The notes under the pieces: generated by a model
The model's input: only the letters and a program-made list of their open reading frames with translations
Databases searched by the model: none
What the model was told of the DNA's origin: nothing
Translations under genes and position numbers: made by a program
In this document: piece after piece, positions 6,202 to 9,072 of the stretch
How positions within the stretch are numbered: the first letter of the stretch is position 1
Layout: every line of letters begins with the position of its first letter
From: CAZFAP01 sp964516325
Lineage (GTDB): Bacteria > Auribacterota > JABMQX01
Assembly (NCBI GenBank): GCA_964516325.1
Contig: CAZFAP010000191.1
Coordinates: 1-9,072 of the forward strand
Direction: 5' to 3'
DNA length: 9,072 bases

Positions 6202-6452
6202 GCGCCAGTCCCCCGGAATCAGTCAAGAACCCGCTCATGCCACTGAGCATGGTGGACACGGGAAAAAGCGTTCGCCTCGTGGCGGTTCAGGCGGGGCGGG
6301 GACTCGCGCAGCGCCTGGCGGAGATGGGCTTTGTTCCGGGCGTGGAAATCGAGCTGGTCAACAATGGTGCGGGGGGACCGGTGGTCGTCCTCATCAAAGG
6401 AAGTCGGCTGGCCCTCGGGCGAGGGATGGCGCAGAAGATTATGGTGAGGTGA
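6198..6452 (+). CDS. feoA: Ferrous iron transport protein A (FeoA)
   Basis: An 84-residue SH3-like protein of the usual FeoA size. It has the typical MPLSMVDTGKSVRLVAV opening (14-30), RLAEMGFVPGVEIELV (39-54) and GGPVVVLIKGSRLALGRGMA (59-78), and ends with KIMVR. FeoA is a small cytoplasmic partner of the FeoB iron transporter that affects its assembly or activity. Its ATG overlaps the regulator's TGA. A near-perfect Shine-Dalgarno sequence, AGGAGGTG (6183-6190), lies 7 nt upstream, so it is probably translated strongly. The regulator already carries a FeoA-type domain, so the operon has two copies of this fold, one regulatory and one for transport. Confidence 0.92.
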   Translation: MSASPPESVKNPLMPLSMVDTGKSVRLVAVQAGRGLAQRLAEMGFVPGVEIELVNNGAGGPVVVLIKGSRLALGRGMAQKIMVR

Positions 6453-6509
6453 AATTCTCTTTTTGCTGAGCCGGTTGACCGGAACGTGAATGGGCGGTCT
6501 CGGGAGGAC

Positions 6510-6592
6510 TCACCGCAGAGAACGCCGAAAGAACCGAGAATAAATGGGTATACGAAACCCTCCCTCCGCGAACTCTGCGGTCTCTGCGGTTA
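6510..6592. repeat. Inverted-repeat element inserted between feoA and feoB
   Basis: ACCGCAGAGA (6512-6521) and TCTCTGCGGT (6581-6590) are perfect reverse complements. The match continues imperfectly inward (AACGCCGA against CTCTGCGG with mismatches), giving arms of about 20 nt or more and a loop of about 60 nt. It belongs to the same family as 398-561 and 8948-8976. It lies in the 187-nt gap between feoA and the preferred feoB start, in an operon where these genes are normally tightly spaced. In the mRNA it would form a long-loop hairpin that might affect feoB expression or transcript stability. The small CCGGT/ACCGG hairpin just upstream (6471-6482) is minor. Confidence 0.66.
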
Positions 6593-6639
6593 ACCGGAGC
6601 TTGCGCTCAAACAACCTTTCCCGTAAAGGTCGAGGCAAA

Positions 6640-8865
6640 GTGAAACCGACGCAACATCCCGGAAAAGTCATAACAATCGCTCTCGCCGGAAACCCTAACT
6701 CCGGCAAGACAACGGTCTTCAACAGCCTGACCGGGTCGCGCCAGCACGTCGGCAACTACCCCGGCGTAACGGTCGAGAAGAAGGAGGGGTTTCGGGAGCA
6801 CAAGGGTTACCGAGTAAAAATCGTTGACCTGCCGGGGACGTACAGCCTCACCGCGCATTCCATGGAGGAGCGGATCGCCCGCAACTTCGTCGTCGAGGAG
6901 AAGCCGGACGTCCTCGTGGACATCGTGGACGCGACAAACCTGGAGAGAAATCTCTACCTGGCGGTGCAGTTCATGGAGTTGGGGGCGCCGCTCGTGCTCG
7001 CGATGAACATGAGTGACCTCGTCAAGGCACGGGGGTATGAGATTGATTACGACAAGCTTTCCGTTCTTCTCGGATGTGCCATCGTGCCGACGGTTGCGAC
7101 AAAAGGCCAGGGGATGAGCGAGCTCCTCGACGCAGCGGTCGCGACAGCAACCGGACAATACAACCTCCCCTCCGTGACCGTGAGGTTCGGGAAAGAAATA
7201 GAGGAGGAAATCGGCAAGCTCTCCCGCCTTCTGGAGCAATGTCCCGGAATTGGCAAGAACTACAGCCCGCGCTGGCTCGCGCTGAAGCTCCTCGAAAACG
7301 ATAACGAAGTCAGAGAGAACCTTCTGCGAGAATGCCAGCCCACCGGCGGCGCCGAGCGCGGTCAGTCGCCCAAGACCGCAAGCCCCAGCACAGAAGAAAT
7401 ATTGGCGGCGGCGGACCGAAGCACCCGGCGCCTGGAGACGGTGTTTGGGGACATTCCCGAGGTGGTGATTGCCGACAGGCGGTACGGGTTCATCTCTGGC
7501 GCCTACCACGAGAGCGTCCAGACAACCGTCCAGTCGCGCTACGACATGTCGGAGAGAATTGATTCGGTCCTCACGAATCGGATCATCGGGCTGCCGCTGT
7601 TCTTCGGCTTGATGTACCTCATCTTCCAGTTCACGTTTGCCCTGGGCGCCCCGGTCAGCAGGCTTTTGGAGCTGCTTTTCGCATGGCTCGGCGAGATAGT
7701 ATCCGGGCTCTGGCCGCCGCAGACCGAAAGCGCTCTGAAATCCCTTCTCATTGATGGGATCATCGGCGGAGTCGGCTCGGTGCTTTCCTTTCTTCCCAAC
7801 ATCATGTTCCTTTTCCTCGCCATTGCTGTTCTGGAAGATTCCGGGTACATGGCGAGGGCGGCTTTCATTATGGACCGGATCATGCACAAAGTCGGTCTCC
7901 ACGGGAAGAGCTTCATTCCGATGCTCCTCGGATTTGGTTGCTCGGTGCCCGCGGTCATGGCAACAAGAACCCTCGAACACCGCGCCGACCGCCTCACGAC
8001 GATTCTGGTCGTCCCCCTCATCAGTTGTGGGGCCAGGCTGACCATTTACGCCCTCATCATTCCCGCATTTTTCTCTGCGGCATGGCAGGCGCCCGTTCTG
8101 TGGGTAATCTACCTGATCGGTATCCTTCTCGCGATGCTCGGCGCCCGAATCATCCGTTCCACGGTGCTGAGGGGCGAGGCGACCCCATTCGTGATGGAAC
8201 TGCCGCCGTATCGCATGCCGACTCTCAAGGGCATCGCCCTGCACATGTGGGAGAGGGCATACATGTATATGCGCAAAGCCGCGACAATCATCCTCGGCGT
8301 CTCCGTCATCCTCTGGGCGCTGACGACCTATCCCAAAAGCCGTGCGGTCCAGGACGAATACAGAGAAAAGGTCGCGGAGGCTCAGGGCAGCCATTTGACA
8401 CAGCCCGACGCGACCAGCGAGAAGCAACTCCACGAGACCATCGCCGGATTGAGACGCGAACGACAGGCGGCGATGCTCGCCCGCTCCGCTGCTGGGAGAA
8501 TCGGGCACGCCCTGGAACCGCTTTTGAAACCGCTCGGCTTCGACTGGAGGATCGGCACGGCTTTCCTCGGCGCCTTCGCCGCCAAAGAGGTTTTTGTCGC
8601 GCAGATGGGCATCGTGTTCTCGGTCGGAGAGGTCGAGAAACATCCCGACAATCTCCGAAGGAGGCTGCGAGAGACCTATACCCCTCTGACGGCATTCTGC
8701 ATTATGCTGTTTTCGCTGATCGCGACGCCGTGCATCGCAACGGTTGCGGTAACACGCAAAGAAGCGGGCGCATGGAAATGGGCGGTCGGGCAGTTCGTGG
8801 GACTGACCGTCTTCGCTTACCTCCTCACCCTCCTCGTCTACCAGCTCGGCTCCCTCCTCACATAA
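6640..8865 (+). CDS. feoB: Ferrous iron transport protein B (FeoB), GTPase-coupled Fe(II) transporter
   Basis: The product is 741 residues from GTG 6640, near the usual FeoB length. The N-terminal G domain has G1 GNPNSGKTT (17-25), G2 region NYPGVTV (39-45), G3 DLPG (63-66) and G4 NMSD (123-126), followed by a helical GDI-like region with a Gly/Ser-rich insert (GGAERGQSPKTASPS). The membrane part begins near IGLPLFFGLMYLIFQF and includes the two gate repeats, with GFGCSVPAV and LISCGARLTIYAL, and later AAKEVFVAQMG and FSLIATPCIATVAV. It transports Fe(II) across the inner membrane. The frame is open back to ATG 6544, but those 32 codons translate the inserted repeat (SANSAVSAVNR) and precede the normal family N-terminus. 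GAGG (6632-6635) supports GTG 6640, with a 4-nt spacer. No feoC-like gene is seen. A long opposite-strand open frame across this gene is a shadow. Confidence 0.93.
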   Translation: MKPTQHPGKVITIALAGNPNSGKTTVFNSLTGSRQHVGNYPGVTVEKKEGFREHKGYRVKIVDLPGTYSLTAHSMEERIARNFVVEEKPDVLVDIVDATNLERNLYLAVQFMELGAPLVLAMNMSDLVKARGYEIDYDKLSVLLGCAIVPTVATKGQGMSELLDAAVATATGQYNLPSVTVRFGKEIEEEIGKLSRLLEQCPGIGKNYSPRWLALKLLENDNEVRENLLRECQPTGGAERGQSPKTASPSTEEILAAADRSTRRLETVFGDIPEVVIADRRYGFISGAYHESVQTTVQSRYDMSERIDSVLTNRIIGLPLFFGLMYLIFQFTFALGAPVSRLLELLFAWLGEIVSGLWPPQTESALKSLLIDGIIGGVGSVLSFLPNIMFLFLAIAVLEDSGYMARAAFIMDRIMHKVGLHGKSFIPMLLGFGCSVPAVMATRTLEHRADRLTTILVVPLISCGARLTIYALIIPAFFSAAWQAPVLWVIYLIGILLAMLGARIIRSTVLRGEATPFVMELPPYRMPTLKGIALHMWERAYMYMRKAATIILGVSVILWALTTYPKSRAVQDEYREKVAEAQGSHLTQPDATSEKQLHETIAGLRRERQAAMLARSAAGRIGHALEPLLKPLGFDWRIGTAFLGAFAAKEVFVAQMGIVFSVGEVEKHPDNLRRRLRETYTPLTAFCIMLFSLIATPCIATVAVTRKEAGAWKWAVGQFVGLTVFAYLLTLLVYQLGSLLT

Positions 8866-8887
8866 CCCCACACCCGGATTTCTTCTT

Positions 8888-8941
8888 GGACAGGATAACA
8901 GGATGGACCGGATAATCCTGAAAATCCTGTTAATCCTGTCC
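8888..8941. repeat. ACAGGAT palindromic dispersed repeat, possible feoB terminator
   Basis: The left half (GGACAGGATAACAGGAT at 8888-8904, then GGACCGGAT) is nearly the reverse complement of the right half (AATCCTGAAAATCCTG, then TTAATCCTGTCC, ending 8941). The outer GGACAGGAT/ATCCTGTCC arms are perfect. It begins 22 nt after the feoB stop. The transcript could fold into a long hairpin that stops transcription or protects the 3' end, but there is no T-run. Motifs of this form recur in many environmental bacterial genomes, so it is probably a repetitive element first and a terminator second. Confidence 0.62.
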
Positions 8942-9009
8942 GACATCCCTCTGTGCTCTCTGCGTCCTCCGCGGTGAGCCCCCCCCCGCTTTCATAGATG
9001 AGGCATTAC
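8940..9009 (+). repeat. Second copy of the CTCTGTGCTCTCT...GAGGCATTAC repeat
   Basis: This stretch shares blocks with 524-588 in the same order and orientation: CCGACATCC (8940-8948 and 524-532), CTCTGTGCTCTCT (8949-8961 and 545-557), CGGTGAG followed by a C-run (8972-8987 and 559-572), and GAGGCATTAC (9000-9009 and 579-588). It is thus a direct repeat about 8.4 kb from the first copy. The C-run here is nine bases long. It directly abuts the ACAGGAT palindrome. From 9010 to the end I see only short palindromes (TGGGGT...ACCCCA at 9014-9048, GTAAC/GTTAC at 9018-9033) and no gene. Confidence 0.58.
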
Positions 9010-9072
9010 CACTTGGGGTAACCGCTCAGTTACGGGCGGACAACCCCACAACAGTCCGACCCGTCGGGGCGC

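Noticed and set aside
6607..8946. 779-codon open frame on the minus strand
   Set aside because: It is the antisense of feoB, an unmistakable transporter gene. The translation shows no recognisable domain and is a by-product of GC-rich codon usage.

Overview
The window is GC-rich bacterial chromosome with four to five convincing genes and several dispersed palindromic repeats. It suggests an uncultivated Gram-negative, environmental bacterium. Large calcium-binding FG-GAP/ASPIC-UnbV proteins and SUMF1-type domains are frequent in Planctomycetes, Acidobacteria, Hydrogenedentes-like and similar lineages, and the 'ACCGCAGAG...' and 'ACAGGATTAACAGGAT' intergenic palindromes are common in such genomes. 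The exact phylum cannot be fixed from this sequence. There are no rRNA or tRNA genes, no CRISPR array and no transposase.

Layout: 1-666 carries no credible gene. It holds several hairpins, a compound inverted repeat (398-561) and a possible promoter (596-624). A membrane-anchored CRTAC/ASPIC-UnbV beta-propeller protein (667-2580) follows. It overlaps by ATGA with a second reading frame that encodes a signal peptide and then a SUMF1/FGE-like domain. That frame is broken by two in-frame stops (2661 TAG, 2697 TAA), so only the domain part (2733-3410) is open. Convergent to it, on the minus strand, is a 554-residue prolyl-tRNA synthetase homologue (5154 down to 3490). Its editing (INS) and anticodon-binding domains are recognisable, but its class II catalytic motifs are gone.

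Divergent from it is an iron-uptake operon: a DtxR/MntR-family metalloregulator with a C-terminal FeoA/SH3 domain (5407-6201), a stand-alone FeoA (6198-6452, ATGA overlap) and FeoB (best start GTG 6640, end 8865). A sigma70-like promoter with a 35-bp imperfect palindrome over its -10 region (5341-5375) precedes the operon. It is the obvious candidate operator for the regulator, so iron- (or manganese-) dependent autoregulation is likely. A hairpin repeat (6510-6592) sits between feoA and feoB, and the commonly expected upstream ATG of feoB lies inside it. After feoB come two more dispersed repeats (8888-8941 and 8940-9009).

The points most worth a second look are the synthetase-like protein that has lost its active site but kept its editing domain, the double-stop lesion in the SUMF1-like gene, the palindromic operator, and the repeat insertion inside the feo operon.
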